Below the pieces are notes generated by a model. It was given only the letters and a program-made list of their open reading frames with translations, was not told the DNA's origin and made no database searches. Of a stretch of DNA of 64,000 bases, positions 1 through 13,655 are shown in pieces. A program made the translations under genes and the position numbers. The stretch's first letter is position 1; every line of letters begins with the position of its first letter. The stretch lies in NCBI GenBank assembly GCA_000231825.2, contig JH720361.1, positions 264,396-328,395 on the forward strand, read 5' to 3'. The DNA comes from Tetrahymena elliotti 4EA (taxonomy: Eukaryota; Ciliophora; Oligohymenophorea; Hymenostomatida; Tetrahymenidae).

Positions 1-1
1 T

Positions 2-460
2 TCTGATCAGGTTCTTTTTGGTTGCTTGGATTAAATATTCTTTAACGAACTTATTACTAGCTTTAATCTTAACCTAATTATTGCCTTTTTTCCTGTGTAT
101 TATTCTATTACTAAAAAATTTCGTTTTGATTTTAAAGCTAATTTGTTCTGTTTAAGACTTATTATTAATTGGCTTGCATATTTTAGTATTTATTTCTTTA
201 TTAATCTATATTACTTCTAGTATCTGGATTTTAAAGCTAAAGAGGACTCACTTCAGCGTTAGGGTTATATCTTTATTGTTCCAATTATTATACATTTGGA
301 CTTTATGAATTTCTCCTTATAAGATCTTGTGCTTAAAACTGTGGAATATAGGAGATGTCCATAGATGATACTTTTGATTAGATAAGCTTTTAGTACCATA
401 ATTCATGCAAATCTGTTTTTATTTGCAATTACTCCTTGCTTCCTTACAAAAATTTTATGA
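2..460 (+). CDS. Partial hydrophobic membrane protein, C-terminal end
   Basis: Open frame with TAA/TAG as Gln runs from the window edge to a TGA at 458-460, so only about 152 C-terminal residues are visible. The first 80 residues hold two strongly hydrophobic stretches (around LNLIIAFFPVYY and LAYFSIYFFINLYYF) separated by a basic segment, followed by a hydrophobic patch YIFIVPIII and a final one near HANLFLFAITPC. That pattern indicates the last membrane segments of a polytopic protein. A P-type lipid flippase C-terminus was considered because of the spacing of the hydrophobic segments, but no diagnostic motif is present, so no function is assigned. The frame after the TGA stays open for 54 more codons but looks less protein-like. 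Confidence 0.5.
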
Positions 461-1938
461 TCTTATTCATTCTATCTTAAACAATCTAAACTTCTTTTAA
501 GACAAAATTTCGCTTAAGTTTAGTCATAGCTGCATCATCAAAATATTTAAAATTTCCCTAAGTTATGCATGCATATCTTTGCTACCAAAACCAGCCTCTC
601 TTAATATTTATCCAGCCTTCCATGAGCAAAAACCTAAAATATTAAATAATATTTCTACTAAAAACTAATTTTTGATTAATTAATTATAAATTTCTAATCG
701 TTGTTTTCTCTTATTGATGATTTAGTAACCTAATATAAAGCAAACTAATCTTTAAAAAATTTACAAAAGCAAATTTTAAAAAAATAAAAATAATTTTTAA
801 TCAACTAAAAACAATATTATGCAAATTATAATTCTACAAAAATATTTAAATAATTTCTGATATAAAAAGGACTTCTAAGTCTACTTTGATTTATTTCTAA
901 ATGGTTTTTCAGATTATGTAAAAATGAATGCTCCTAAAGAAATAACTTTATTATGTATTATATTTCAATGAAGAAATGGATTTAAGAATCATTGGAAACT
1001 ATCATAAATATTTTATTTAGTAAATAATAATAACATAAATCCTTATACAAATATCAAAACTAGAAATTAAACAAAGCAATATTTTAAGAATGAAAAAAGG
1101 GAAATTATCAATTTTATTTAAAAGTAATCAACACAATATTTGTTAACAACAAAAATCAAATTTAATTCTAACAGATAACTCTTAATTAAATATTTTACTT
1201 ATCCAAAAATAAAATATTAATATTAAATCATTTTTTATACTAGACCAAGAGCTTATGTTTTGAGACTAATACCTTTTGTAAAATTATTTCCTCCATTAAT
1301 TTAGTTATCTTTTGAAGAAGAAGAAGAAATGTTAAATTTCAAAAAAAAAACATAGCAATAAGTAAATAATGAAGGATAGCCAATAATTAAGTATTTATTA
1401 TAGAGAAAAGAATATTTTATCTTTTTAAATAAAAATTTATTTATTATCTTATTACCATCTTATCTTTTTAGAAATCTTTTTTTTTATTAAAATAAATTGT
1501 TTAATTAATAATATATTTTACAACTTGAAAACAAAAGATTAATAAATTAAATGCGATTTATAAATAATAAATACATTTTTGGTTGATTTGATTGATTGGA
1601 TGAATAGATTTATTGTATTTTTACAAAAATTATGGCATTCAACTTTAACCATACATATTTGTTTCTAACTAAATTGAGAAATATTAAACAAATAATTTGC
1701 TAACAAAATTTAATATTTACATCTAAAATTCTTATTTTTTTTTATTATTTGCAAAATCTACTCAAATTTAATGTCTTTCTCTGGTAAATAAATTGATAAT
1801 TATGAAGGTTTATACATGGTAAATTTATAATGATATTTAAATCAGCTGCTCTTCTTTATTTTACTCATTTGCTGTTATTTTTAAAAGGGGAAAGAATTTC
1901 AGAGTTATAGTAATACTCGCAAGAATAGTTTTGAAATT
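461..1938. other. Intergenic, A+T-rich
   Basis: No supported gene. Poly-A/T runs and short GAA/AAG repeats (near 1315-1330) only. It holds the 3' flank of the partial membrane gene and the 5' flank of the coiled-coil gene. Confidence 0.6.
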
Positions 1939-4900
1939 ATGAATCTACCAGAGACTCTGAATTCATAAGATATGAAGATTAGTTCAATATCTACTTCAAA
2001 TAAAACAAAAAAACTTCAACAAATGATTAGTAATTCGAGAAAATAAGATAATTTCAATTTAAGTAGAAGGATAAATACTGTAATGAGTGAAAGAGCTCAG
2101 TCTACTAAAGAAGATTACTAAGATAATAACTAGAGGAATAACAGTTAATTGAAAACTGTAGGAGAAGATACTTTTGATATGAAAAAATCCTCAGATGTTG
2201 CTAAAGAATTTGATAAATAGGTTTATATGAATACAATTAAGCTGAATGATAGAAGAAGTGGAAGAAGTAGTACTTTACCTTCAAACGATGATTAAGTTAA
2301 AGCGTTGCAGTAATTTGCAGTTTAACAGAATAATATTAATACACACTTCAATAAGTTTTTCAAGAAAAAAATAAGAATAACTAATATTACACCAAGCAAA
2401 TAAAATAATGTGTCAAATAAATCAACAACTCAAAATAGTTTATAAAATTCTCCATTAAGCTACTAGCAAAGAGATGCTGGATAAGGTAATAACTTCATGA
2501 TATTTAGTAGAAAATCTACCTTAGCAAATGCAGCAAGCCCTTTAAATGATTCAAAATTAGTCATATAAATCTAAGATTTCTATTAGAATAATAATAAAGT
2601 TACTTACTAGTCAAGTAGTTAGGAAGATTCTTCAAACCCAAATAAATATTCATCAAAAAGTGATACTAAAGATTCTTCTACTCCAATTAATTCTGTTTAC
2701 ACTAAAAACCTAGATAATTCATTAAATAATGATGCTATTTACACAATTAACCCAGACAGATTTTCCTCTGCAAAAATAAAGAGAAAATTTAGAGGAGCTA
2801 ATGGTTTATCTGCTTAAATTTTAGAACTTTGGATTAATGATACTCTTACAGAGGCTTAAAGTGATAAATAATTTAACGAATCTAAATACAAAACCCATAA
2901 CTACTTAAGTTAATATAATTTAGACAGAAAAAACCTCTTAAGCAAGGTAAAATAAATTAAACATTAAATTATCAAAATAATTATTTTATTTTTTTACATA
3001 AATAAAATAAAAGCTTTTTAATTTTCTTAATAAAATTAATAAATAATTTTATCATTTTCTTTTCATAAACATCCAAAAAAAGTACCTAATTTCATCAAAT
3101 TTATCAAATAAAAATTTTTTGATATATTCTTAATTGAATTATTTAATATTTAAACTAATAAATTTTTATGGGTTAAAAGTAATGCAAACAAATTAAAAAA
3201 TCTTGATTTGGATTTCTAATATGTTGAAAAATATATTATGAAATTTATTGATTAGTTACTAACTTATTAGCTATTTTATGAGTCGGTAGCATCAAACAAA
3301 TACATATAAATTCAATTAAACTCATATCTTTTAAATGCTTTATTGAGTATGTTTATCTGAAAATATTAAAGTTTCAAGAAAATAATTTATCAAAAAATAA
3401 ATTTTAAATAAATAAAAAGTGATTTCCTTAAAAAACTAAAAACTATTGATAAAAATAGAATATCTATTTATAATTCTCACATATGAATTTTGGAAATTTA
3501 TTCCTTTTATGAATTTTTGTTTCTTAAAAATAATGGAAGGGAGTTAAAAATGAAGGAATAGATAGAATATATAGGTGCCTTTTTGTTTATAGCTTTGGAT
3601 TTTATGAAATGCTGTATGAAATTTTAGAGCATTTAAAGGAAAAAGATAATATAATTAGCTAAATTTGGAAGGTCTTTGGGATTCTGCTTGAGTATTGTGC
3701 AAGAGGAGAATTCTAAGCAACTGTTTGTATTTTATAAAAAGAAAAAGATGAGGCTGTTGAATCTTTGAAAAAGACTATTTAAGAAAAATAAACTTATATT
3801 AAAGATATTGAGTAAAAAGTATCTAATTAGTCTGATATGCATTAACTGGAAACTCGCTCTCTCAAAGTCGAACTTGTAAAGTTTTTTATAATAAAAATAA
3901 TTTTTAATTTTTATTTTAGGAAAGCTTAATGAATGAGAATGCTAGACTTAATGAAGATAATAAGTTACTTGATGAGTAATTCAATTAGGAGGCTAAAACT
4001 AGACTTCAATTTGAGCATAAAATAAATGAAATTTATAGTATACACAGAGAGTTAAATACTAAATTTTAGCATTTGATATCGGAAAAAGATTCTCTTGAGT
4101 TAGATTATAGGAATCTAAAATCTGATTACAGTTAAAAAACAGAAGAAAAATAAACATACTTAGCTAAATATACGTAAGTAGCTAAAGATCTAGAGGAATA
4201 AAAAATTATCAATAATAGACTTTCAGAAAGAAGCAGTAACTTAGAAAAAATCATTTTAGAAAATAGTGCATAAAGCAATAAAGTAAGTCAGCAAAACAAA
4301 GATTTAAATGATGAGCTGATTAAAAGATAATTAAAAATTGATGAAATGACTTTCTAAATAGATAACTTAAAAAGTATACATTTAATATTGATATGAATTT
4401 ATTTTATTTTTATTATTCTAATTTAGTTTAAATTAGATAGTTTGCAGAAAGTAGCAAGAGAGTAGAGGAAAAGAAATCTGAAATGCTGAATGAAAAGGAA
4501 TATTATGAATAAAGATTAAGAGAAAAATAAAAATAGCTCAACGAAACTTAAGCAAAGCTAAACATTAAGGAAAATTAATACTCAGAAACTATTTATAAGC
4601 TTGAATATGATCAAACCAAATTGAAAGAATAATCAGAAGAAATAAAAGAAAAATAAGATTTAATATTCAATCTCTAAAAGCAGCTTAAAGGTGTTCAAAT
4701 CGATCTCGAAATTAGTGAAAACACAGTAAAAAACTAAGAAATAGATATTTCAAATTTGGAAAAGTGCATCAGAGATTATAAATTGGGTTCTGCAGATCTA
4801 GAATAGTAGTACATCAAATCAACAAAACAAATCAATTAACTATAAATATAAATAGACAACTAATAACTTGAAGTTAAAAAATGGATGGTAACATTTTATT

Positions 4901-7258
4901 TTTCTTTTAAAAAGATATTTTAATTGGATCAAAAAGATAATTAAATTACTTTTAACAGCTCTTTTTTAATTTAATTTTTTGAATTAAAAAATAAATTTTA
5001 ATATTTATTGTTTTAAAGAAAATTAAAGAATAGAAAAATTAAGCCAAATAAATAATTTTCAATAAAGTTTCGAAATCTTTTGGAAAATTTCAATCGATAG
5101 ATAACGATTTGAAATAAAAATTTTAAATAAAATTATAATTTGAAAAAAAAAAAATATTTTTTAACTTGATAAAAGTTGTTTATTTTTTGAGATGACAAAA
5201 TTAATTTCAATTATTTTGTAAAATTCATTTAATTTAAAGATTATTTTATAAATTTAAAGGGATATTTTGAAGATAAAGATTTAAAGTATTAATAGTTATA
5301 AAATGAATACCGAATGCATATAGATAATTATTCCAATTAAATTTAGATTCTCAAGTCAAAAGTGACTAAATTTGAATAGGAAAATAGAAAAATGTTAAAT
5401 GATTTTTAGGTATAAAATCATTAATTGAACTAAATTTAAAAGGAAAAGGATGAATTTTAAAATTAATTATTTGAGGCTTAAAAAAAAGTAATAGCATTAA
5501 AAGATGTAAATCAAGAATAAAATTTCCACTCTTCAAACATAGAATATTCTTTGACTGATAAAATTCAAATAGTTGAGGAGCTTAAAAAACAAAATATTGA
5601 GATTTTGACTAACTTTACAGATTATAAGATTAAGTTAGAACAAACATAGAGAGAACTAGCATCAATCACTAGATAATATAATGAATATAAACAACAAACA
5701 GACATAAATATAGAAAATATTCATACAAGATATTTAAAAGAACTTAAGTAATTATTTTGCTTATTCTTTTTTAATATATACTATTAATTTAGTTTTTTTT
5801 CATTTTTAAATCTAAAAATTAAACTTATAAAATAATAGTATTTATAGATGCAAAGATGTTAAAGTTCACTCTATGGAGTATGAAGATTTATATGCTTAGC
5901 TTTTAAGATAGACAGATAATTGTAGGTCATTAGAAGAGAAAATAAAAGAAAAAGATTCTTCTATATAATTTTTAAAGCAATAAAAAGAAAGTACTGAAGA
6001 GAATAGAAGAACAGTAGAAAAATAAAAATCTGATTTAGTATCTAAGATGTCAAAATTACAAGGCTAATATGATGCTTCTCTGACTGAGATTAAAAATTTA
6101 AAATAATAAATAGAATACACTAAAAATTAAGCAGCAAGCTAATAAGAGTAATTAAGCAAACATTTTACAAAAGAAATCTAAGAAATTAAAGAAAATTAAG
6201 AAGTATAAATCAAAAATTTAACAGATTCTTTAACTTAGTAAATTAAAGAACTTGATGGTTAATTCAAATATACTTTATAAAAAAATATTACTTTAAAAGA
6301 GGAAAACGAAAATTTGTAATAAGCTAAAATTTTATTAGAAGATGAAATTATTTAATTGAAGCAATTTAATGCTTAATAACCTTTATCACCAACAAGAATG
6401 TAAAGTACAATCTAATCTAGGCCTACATCTAAAGCAACTAAGTTTAAAGATAGTGAACCAAGCTCTCCTTTGAAATCTCCTGCTTCGATAAAATCCCCTC
6501 TGCTTAAATCTTAAGTGCTTAATGAAAAAACATAGCAAATAACTTTAGAATTAGGAAATAAAATATAACCTATACAAATAGATAAAGAAATACAAACTAG
6601 CAACAGAGAGTAATTGTAAGCTTAAGAAGGAGGTATAAGTAAAGGTAATGTCCAATTACAGGTCTTATAAAATATAACAAATGCGTAATAATAATAATCT
6701 CAAGATGATTCAAAGAATATAATTGATCTCTACAAAGCTAGATAATTAGAATAAGATTCATTAGTTACTAACTTACATTAATCAGTAATAAATTTAAGAT
6801 TTATGATAAAAAATTAATTCATTTATTTTTAATTAGACAATAGATAGAAATAAAACTGAAGAGAGAAAATAAATTAGTAAAAATAATAAGCAAAAAGGGT
6901 TAAATAAAAGTGTAGAAAAGTAAACTTAAAATCCCTTTAGCGATACCTAAATAAATATGTAGAATATAACTAATAATAATATAAACGTTCTAACAACAAG
7001 ACCCTAATCAGTTGATTAAAAGCATAATATAAACTTTAATCATTAAAGGAATATATCTACAGCATACGAATAGCTTAAACCAAGTGAAAGATACCCAACT
7101 GATAGATATGTTAAAAAACCGTAATTTATTATTTTAATTGAAAATATAATAAATCGCTTTTTATTAATAAATCAATAAAAAGGAAGCTGAATAATGCAGA
7201 CTTGGCTAAAATCTTAAATATTTCAACTTAGCAAGATAAAAATTAGAATAAAAAATGA
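1939..7258 (+). CDS. Large coiled-coil protein, eight exons
   Basis: A modelled 1479-aa protein. Exons: 1939-3346, 3544-3875, 3920-4373, 4427-4887, 5260-5747, 5848-6784, 6837-7120, 7183-7258; phases agree at every junction. Residues 1 to about 330 are Ser/Asn/Gln-rich and probably disordered. A compact segment follows (LSAQILELWINDTL, then IYRCLFVYSFGFYEMLYEIL after the first intron). From about residue 530 to 1200 the protein is nearly continuous coiled coil rich in Glu, Lys, Gln and Leu. The tail is Ser/Pro-rich (SPLKSPASIKSPL) and low in complexity. ATG 1939 is the first Met after an in-frame TGA. I do not recognise the family; a cytoskeletal or basal-body scaffold is a guess from composition alone. 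Two points are uncertain: 2947-3080 looks intron-like but keeps frame, and the 372-bp intron at 4888-5259 could hide a cassette exon near 5027-5147. Confidence 0.75.
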
Positions 7259-7779
7259 ATGAAAATAACTAATATAAAAAAGAAAAAGAAACAAAAATAA
7301 AATATTTATTAAAATAAATAATATTTTTAAAGTAACAAAATAAAACTAATCTATAAGATAGCTGATATAAGATTAATAAAAATATCAAATCTATAGCAAT
7401 ATAGATTATAAAATATGAACTCATAAATAATATCATTATTTTTTAAATAAAATAAACAAAAAAAAAGTTTTGTTGAAATAAGTAGAATTGATTGCAAATA
7501 AATTTCTAATTTTAAGAGTGAAGCTGACTATTCTTATCTATTTAATCTAAATTCTAATAATAATAATTTTGTTTAATAAATTTTCACTTGTTGATATATA
7601 TATCCATACTTAAATTTAATAAATTTTATCTATTATTTTCTAAAAGTAATGATGATATTTAATTACTTTAAAAATTAATAATTCGGAATTAAACTGGAAT
7701 TTTACCTAATAAATTATCTTTCTGAATACATAGATTGATAGACTCACATATAAAATGTGAAATTAAAATTAAAATAATT
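7259..7779. other. Convergent intergenic region
   Basis: A+T-rich spacer between the 3' ends of the coiled-coil gene (+) and ISY1 (-). No gene or clear structure seen. Confidence 0.6.
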
Positions 7780-8961
7780 TCAATTATCTTCTCTTTATAA
7801 TTAAATTAATTCTTCTACAATAGCCTCGTCATCATTTTGAGGCTATTATTACTTATTTTATTTATTTTATTATTCTGTGTTTTTATTGCTGCCACCGCCC
7901 AAATATTTTTATAAAAGTTCTTATCTCTTTTTTTCAACATATTTTTCGTCTTCATTCATGTCCTCCCATTTCTTTTTAGGTTTTGAAACTTATCTATTTT
8001 CTTCATCCTAATCATCTTCTTCATCCATGTTTTATCCTAAATAAGATAGTTCATTTTTAAATAATTTATTAACTCAAATTAAAATAATTTGTTACCACGA
8101 CCTTCATCATCAGAATCTATGTAAGTAATATCTTCAATTAATTAAAGAATCTCTGATTTTGTTGGGTTTATTTTTTGCAATTTTGCTTTTATTGTTTCTT
8201 AATTTTATTCTATCCATTTATTAAGTTCTTCTTCTTTGATTTTTTCTTCAGCAAGTCTTTCTTCTTCATGAAGTGTTGGATCATCATCATCTCTTTTTCC
8301 AAAATATTCTTCATAATCCAAACCCTTAAATATTTCAAGTAGGTTTCTTCTGGGTGCTTCAGGTTTTTTTTTCTAAAATAATTCTCTAACTCCTGGAAGA
8401 TCTTTTGCTGCACCGAAATAAAAGTAATCTCCACTTCCTAGACACAGATTTATTTAAAGAAATATCAACATTCGAACATTGATAAATGATAGATAAAAAG
8501 CTTATCTAAAAAATTACCTGGTAAAACTTCTCCTTCATCATCAAAGAACTTTTCAACATTGCTTTTATAATCAGGACCTCCTAATTCAAGAATTCTCTAC
8601 TCATATGATATCTTTTCTTTAATTAATTTATTGATTTCATCATTTAATTCTCTGATTCTATGCTCTCCCAAACCTGCATTCTAAATGATAGATACATTTT
8701 TGTTTATTTCCTTCAAGATTCCCCTCCTTTAAAAAATAATAATTTCATATAACTCATTTTAGTATGCACACTTCAAAGTCTAATGATGATCTTTTTAATC
8801 ATTAATAATTACCTATATCTTTCGCAGTCTTACAATTTTGTAATTTGCATAATTCTACCATGAGTTTTTGGTCTTTCTCTTGGTGTCATTTTATTCAAAT
8901 CCTTTTTCATAGACCACCATCTATTAAGCATGGCCTGAGCCTTTTCTTCATTTCTTGCCAT
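7780..8961 (-). CDS. ISY1: ISY1-like pre-mRNA splicing factor
   Basis: Predicted 318-aa protein starting MARNEEKAQAMLNRWWSMKK, the hallmark N-terminus of the Isy1 family. This nuclear protein joins the NineTeen/Prp19-associated spliceosome and binds the catalytic RNA core. Conserved blocks follow in order: the RPK segment, LGEHRIRELNDEINKLIKEK, RILELGGPDY, and the GSGDYFYFGAAKDLPGVREL motif near the middle. The C-terminus is an acidic, Gln-rich tail holding a KKKWEDM segment. Exons on the minus strand: 8961-8813, 8726-8518, 8437-8096, 8036-7780; introns of 86, 80 and 59 bp start GTAA and end AG, and the coding length is exactly 319 codons. It is convergent with the coiled-coil gene and divergent from the SF-assemblin gene. 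The length fits the family (about 280-320 aa). Assignment is firm; only the disordered tail is lineage-specific. Confidence 0.95.
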
Positions 8962-10983
8962 TTTAAAATAGGAAATACGCTTTTTGTAAAAAATTTGGCT
9001 AACTTTCAAAAATTTATTAATAACGATGATATCAAATTAATTATATCTTTTAATAATATTTACTAAAATAATGCATATTTTTTTCATTTATATAAAATGC
9101 AATCATTTTTTAAAATAATTTACATAAAAATCTAGTTTCAAAAAGATCCATTAATTTAAATTAATAACTAATAAATAAAATAAAATTAAAAATAATTTAT
9201 TTAAAAACTAAAATGTATTAAAACAACAGCATTTAGATATATTAACAAATGAATTATCACAGTTTTTAAATTAAATTTAATTTCTTTAAAGAGATTTTTA
9301 AAAATTAAAAAAATAAATTTATTCTATTTCAAAACAAAATTAAAATATTTCAAAATTAAATAATTTAAAATAAATAATTAGTTTTAAATAAATTTGTTTA
9401 TTAAATTATTTAAAAAAATATACTAATCATACTATTAATATTGGAAAAATTATATAAAGAGATATCTTTAATTATTTATTTACTCATGAATATATTTTAA
9501 AATAAATTTTGTTAAATAAGAAGTTATTTTCATAAATATGATAAGATACAAAAATAAAAGAAAAGCATAAAAATATATTTTCTACCTTTGTTTTCATAAT
9601 ATTTAATTTATCAGAAACGAAAACTCTAAATATAAGGATAGTTAATGTATTTTGCTAGTTTAACTTAAAGTGTCTTTTTTATGTTTTTTTTGGTCAATTA
9701 CAATATTTTTTAATTTGATTTTATTTTTTTTACTCCAAATTTATTTTTCTTTTTATTTTATTTAAGTGAAGAAAAACATTTTACTTTTATTTTTTTATTT
9801 TAAGTTTTGACTTTTCTTTTTGCTTATAAATTTTTTCTTAGTTGTTAAATATTTTTCTTATTTTTTGATGAATTATTTTTAAAGAGTTTAATAATAAATT
9901 TTATAAAGATATTCCTCAAAAATCTACTTAGCATCTGCTATTTTTTTCATATTTTTCTAATGGTAGAAACCAAACATATATTAAAAATATTTAATTTTAT
10001 AACTCCGCATTAAAGAAAAGAATTTTTTTAAGAAGGTTTTTTGTTATTTTTGAATGTTTTCTATGGCATAGCTTCTGAATTATTGAGATGAATTAGATTG
10101 ATATAAGTTGATGCGAATAAAAGAATAAGAGAAGTAGAAGGATATTTATTATTTACTAAATATACATTTTCTACTATAACAAATACATTTCTAATTGCTG
10201 ATTGACTTGTAATTGCACTCTTATCATGTCTTTGCGCTTTTAAAAACTAATTTTTATAATTCATCTCTATAATACAAGAATCATTTATACTTTATGTTTG
10301 AGAGTTTATTTTAGTTTTGCAAATTTTTGCAGAAAATAAATAATTATTTGATTGGATTTGATTTTCAACGATAAAATTGGGATTTATTAATTTATTCGAA
10401 TACGGTAAAAATCAAATCTATTAATTAACAAATCTCTTTCGAAAAATATTAAAATAAATTAATAAATATCTTTAATTTTATTTAGCATGCATAATTGAAT
10501 GAAATAAGAAAAATTAATAAATAAAGCAAAATAAACTGAATATTAATAATGCTTGAAAGTCTATCTGCTTGCTAAGAGTTTTTTAGATATTGGTTGGGAA
10601 GTAGTTAAATTAATTCAATAAATCTTTATAATATTTGTGGAATAAATGATAGTAAGTAATAATCGCTGAATGAAATTAATAAATGAATGATTTCGTGAGT
10701 GAATGAATCAAATAGTTAGTTAATAATTCAAAATTTCAAGAGAAACAGACAAAGAAACTTGAATGTGGGAAGATTATTTTTTATTTATTTACTGAAAAAA
10801 AAGAAAGAAGGAAGAAAAAATAATGAAATATATCAAAAAATAAATATTTATTTGGATTAATAGCAATCAAATAATATCAATAATAAATTAAAAATAAAAA
10901 CAAGGATAATTGCAATAAGATACACATTCAGTCAATTAATCAATTAAAAAATATTAATTAATTAACAATAAATAAATAAACAA
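8962..10983. other. 2-kb divergent intergenic region
   Basis: A+T-rich spacer between the ISY1 and SF-assemblin start codons; it must hold both promoters. No gene, tRNA or repeat array was recognised. Pyrimidine-rich tracts occur around 9660-9860. Confidence 0.6.
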
Positions 10984-12336
10984 ATGATGAACAGTACCTA
11001 CTCTCCCGCTCCTAACTACAACAATTATTCCATCTTGGAAAGAGATAGATCTACCAGTATGCACATAATTTTGTTTTAATCAGTTAGTTTATTTTACAAA
11101 TCTTTTCTATTTTTAAAGTTCTCTCACCCTCTAGAGTTAGATTAAACTAATTGAATGAAAGACTTTCAAATATGCAATTACAATTAGAAGAGTCAACTAT
11201 TGTAAGAATATTTTGCAGTTTTACAAGATGCATCAAGTTTTTTTATTTATAAGATTAAAAAAGAAGTTTATGAAGCTAGAATCAAAGCATTAAGAGAAAA
11301 AATCAATAAAAATGCCTATGATGATGAAGCTAAGTTCAAGGTTAGATTATTTCAAATAAAAATTATTAGTTTAGGTCATGCTCATCTTTTTTAAAAATAT
11401 AATTAAAATAGCTTTTACAAGAATAAATTTTAAAGACCCAAGAAAGTCTTAATAACGAAAAGGGTTCCAGAGAAGTAAATAAATTATACTTAAAATGAAG
11501 TGAAGAAGGAGAAAAAGAATAATTTTAAAATTAATTTATCTACCTTCCTTTGTTCACTAGAATTGTTCAATAAATTATGTAACTTTTCAGTGGGTTTAAT
11601 CGTTTTCAAATTTAAAATTTAAAGAATGTTGGAGAAAAGAGATTCAAGGAATATAAAACTATTGAAACTAAGTTTAACAATGAATAAGGAAAGGAAAAGC
11701 AAACCAGAAAAGACTCTGAATAGAAAATCTTAAAACAAGTTGATGAAAAGATCTACTAAATGAGAGTTGATTTAAGCAGAGATAAAAGAGCCAGAGAAGA
11801 ATATGAAGAAAGAACTGCCTAAGAAGTTGGTGACGAAATCCTTTAATTGTAAGAAGAAATCGATGAAGAAAGAAAAATTAGGTAAATTTTAATAAATACT
11901 AACTGCTTATTACTTCATTTATTTTAGCAAATTTATTCTTTTGTTTTAACAAATTCCTCCTTACAAATAAATAGAGAAGAAGGTAATGAAATATTGATTA
12001 AAAGATTGGGAGATGAAATTTTGAAATTCTAAGAAATCCTCGGAAACGAAAGAAAGTAAAGAGAAGAAACCCAAAACCACATGTTCAATATGCTTGAAGA
12101 AATAAATAACAAACTCAGCCTTGATATCAATGTAATTTTGAATTTAAAACTAATTTACTTAAATACTTAAATAAAAATAATAAAATTAAAAATAAAATAA
12201 ATAAAAAAAATAAATACTAATTTTAATTTATAAATATTAGAACGAAAAGGTTGCCAGAGAAAATATGGAAGAAACTCTACTTAAATTATTAGAAGACACT
12301 TGCCAAAGAGTTGAATCTGCTATTAAATTAAGTTGA
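10984..12336 (+). CDS. SF-assemblin / beta-giardin family protein
   Basis: Predicted 271-aa coiled-coil protein. A short Ser/Pro/Asn-rich head (MMNSTYSPAPNYNNYS, then ILSPSRVRL) precedes a continuous alpha-helical rod with the family's regular charged pattern, for example RLNQLNERLSNM, EIDEERKIREEGNEIL and NERKQREETQNHMF, ending in ESAIKLS. This head-plus-rod design and length match SF-assemblins, which polymerise into 2-nm striated filaments tied to basal-body rootlets in algae and protists. Seven exons: 10984-11056, 11119-11201, 11254-11340, 11412-11474, 11625-11881, 11975-12131, 12241-12336. All junction phases agree and the total is 272 codons. Seven exons for so short a protein is dense intron packing for this window. 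A role in ciliate kinetodesmal or rootlet fibres is inferred from the family. Confidence 0.93.
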
Positions 12337-13655
12337 TTCATCCAATAAATTAAATAAAACTAATAAATTATATATTATTTGTATACACTAATATATGTAT
12401 CTAATACATTTTTCGTCCTCTATCCTTCTAATAGAATTCGTACTCTTCACTAAAATCTCAATTCATATCTCTCATCTATTTTTTCTATCAATTATTTCAA
12501 TTTTATTTTAAGAATTATTTTGATATCTTTATTTTTTTAATTTTGCTATGAATAATATCATTAAAATAATAAAAGTATGTTTTGAGGAAAGACATTCTTT
12601 TTAAAAATTAATTTTAAATATTATAAAAATTATTATTATTTATTTGGATCTCACATTTCGAATACTAAATTGTAAAGTTATAAATAGATGTACCTAGTAT
12701 TAATTTTTTGATTACAATTTTTAAAATTTTAATTTTTTAATAAATATGATATATATCTCTTATACCCATAAAAAGTTTTTATTTTTTTCATAATAGTTTG
12801 CTAAATTAAAACCGAAAATTTTAGCTTCTTACCAACAAGTAAAAATTAAAAAATAGTATTTCCTCATTCATAAAATTTAAAATGTTTATTCAATTTTATT
12901 TTAAAATATATATTTTTATCTTAATGTAGAGTTAAAGAGATGTATTGAAATAAAATTTTTTTAGTTTTTATTTTAAAATATACAATTTTAATCATTTTTT
13001 GCTTGTGTAGGGGTGAAAGAATATATTTCCTAAACTTAAAAATCAGCTAAATTATAAGATTTGCTAGTTAATTATTGAAGATGTTTTTAATTTTTAAAAA
13101 AATAATTTTAAATTGCATTCAGTTAATTAAGGGATAGAAAATATTGCATGAATGGATTTGCAGATAAATATATGTAGATTATTAATTTTAAATGGAATAG
13201 AATATTTTATTTGTTATAGATAAGAAATGTTAATATCTTATCTTTTTTGATTCTTTCTGATTCTAGTAAATTAAAAAAATTTGATTTCAAAAAAATTCAA
13301 AAAGCAGAAATTAAAATTTGTGCTGTTTTTTAAAAATGTGTTTTGATAGATCATTTGATTTATTCATTAATTTTTTAATAGGTAATTTAAGTATTAGTTA
13401 AGAAAATCTTATTCATTTCTATTACTAAGAAATTAATCAAATTGAATTAATTTTTCATTTAAAATTTTGATCAAGCAATGATTAGAGTTAGAGTGCATTT
13501 TTTTAAATATTTATGTATAAAACAAAATTGATACTGTTTTGACAATTTAATAGTATTTAATTTTTTTTTTTGGTTTGCATAAAATAAATATCGCTGTTAA
13601 CTTGTAGTAACTAAGTAATATTTAATTATATATAAGGTGACACAAAAAACTGAAA
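12337..13655. other. Intergenic, A+T-rich
   Basis: No supported gene. Poly-T and poly-A tracts. An in-frame TGA just upstream of 13656 separates it from the next gene. Confidence 0.6.

Noticed and set aside
2..460. C-terminus of a P-type lipid-translocating ATPase
   Set aside because: Hydrophobic spacing is suggestive but no family motif is visible, so only a generic membrane-protein call is kept.
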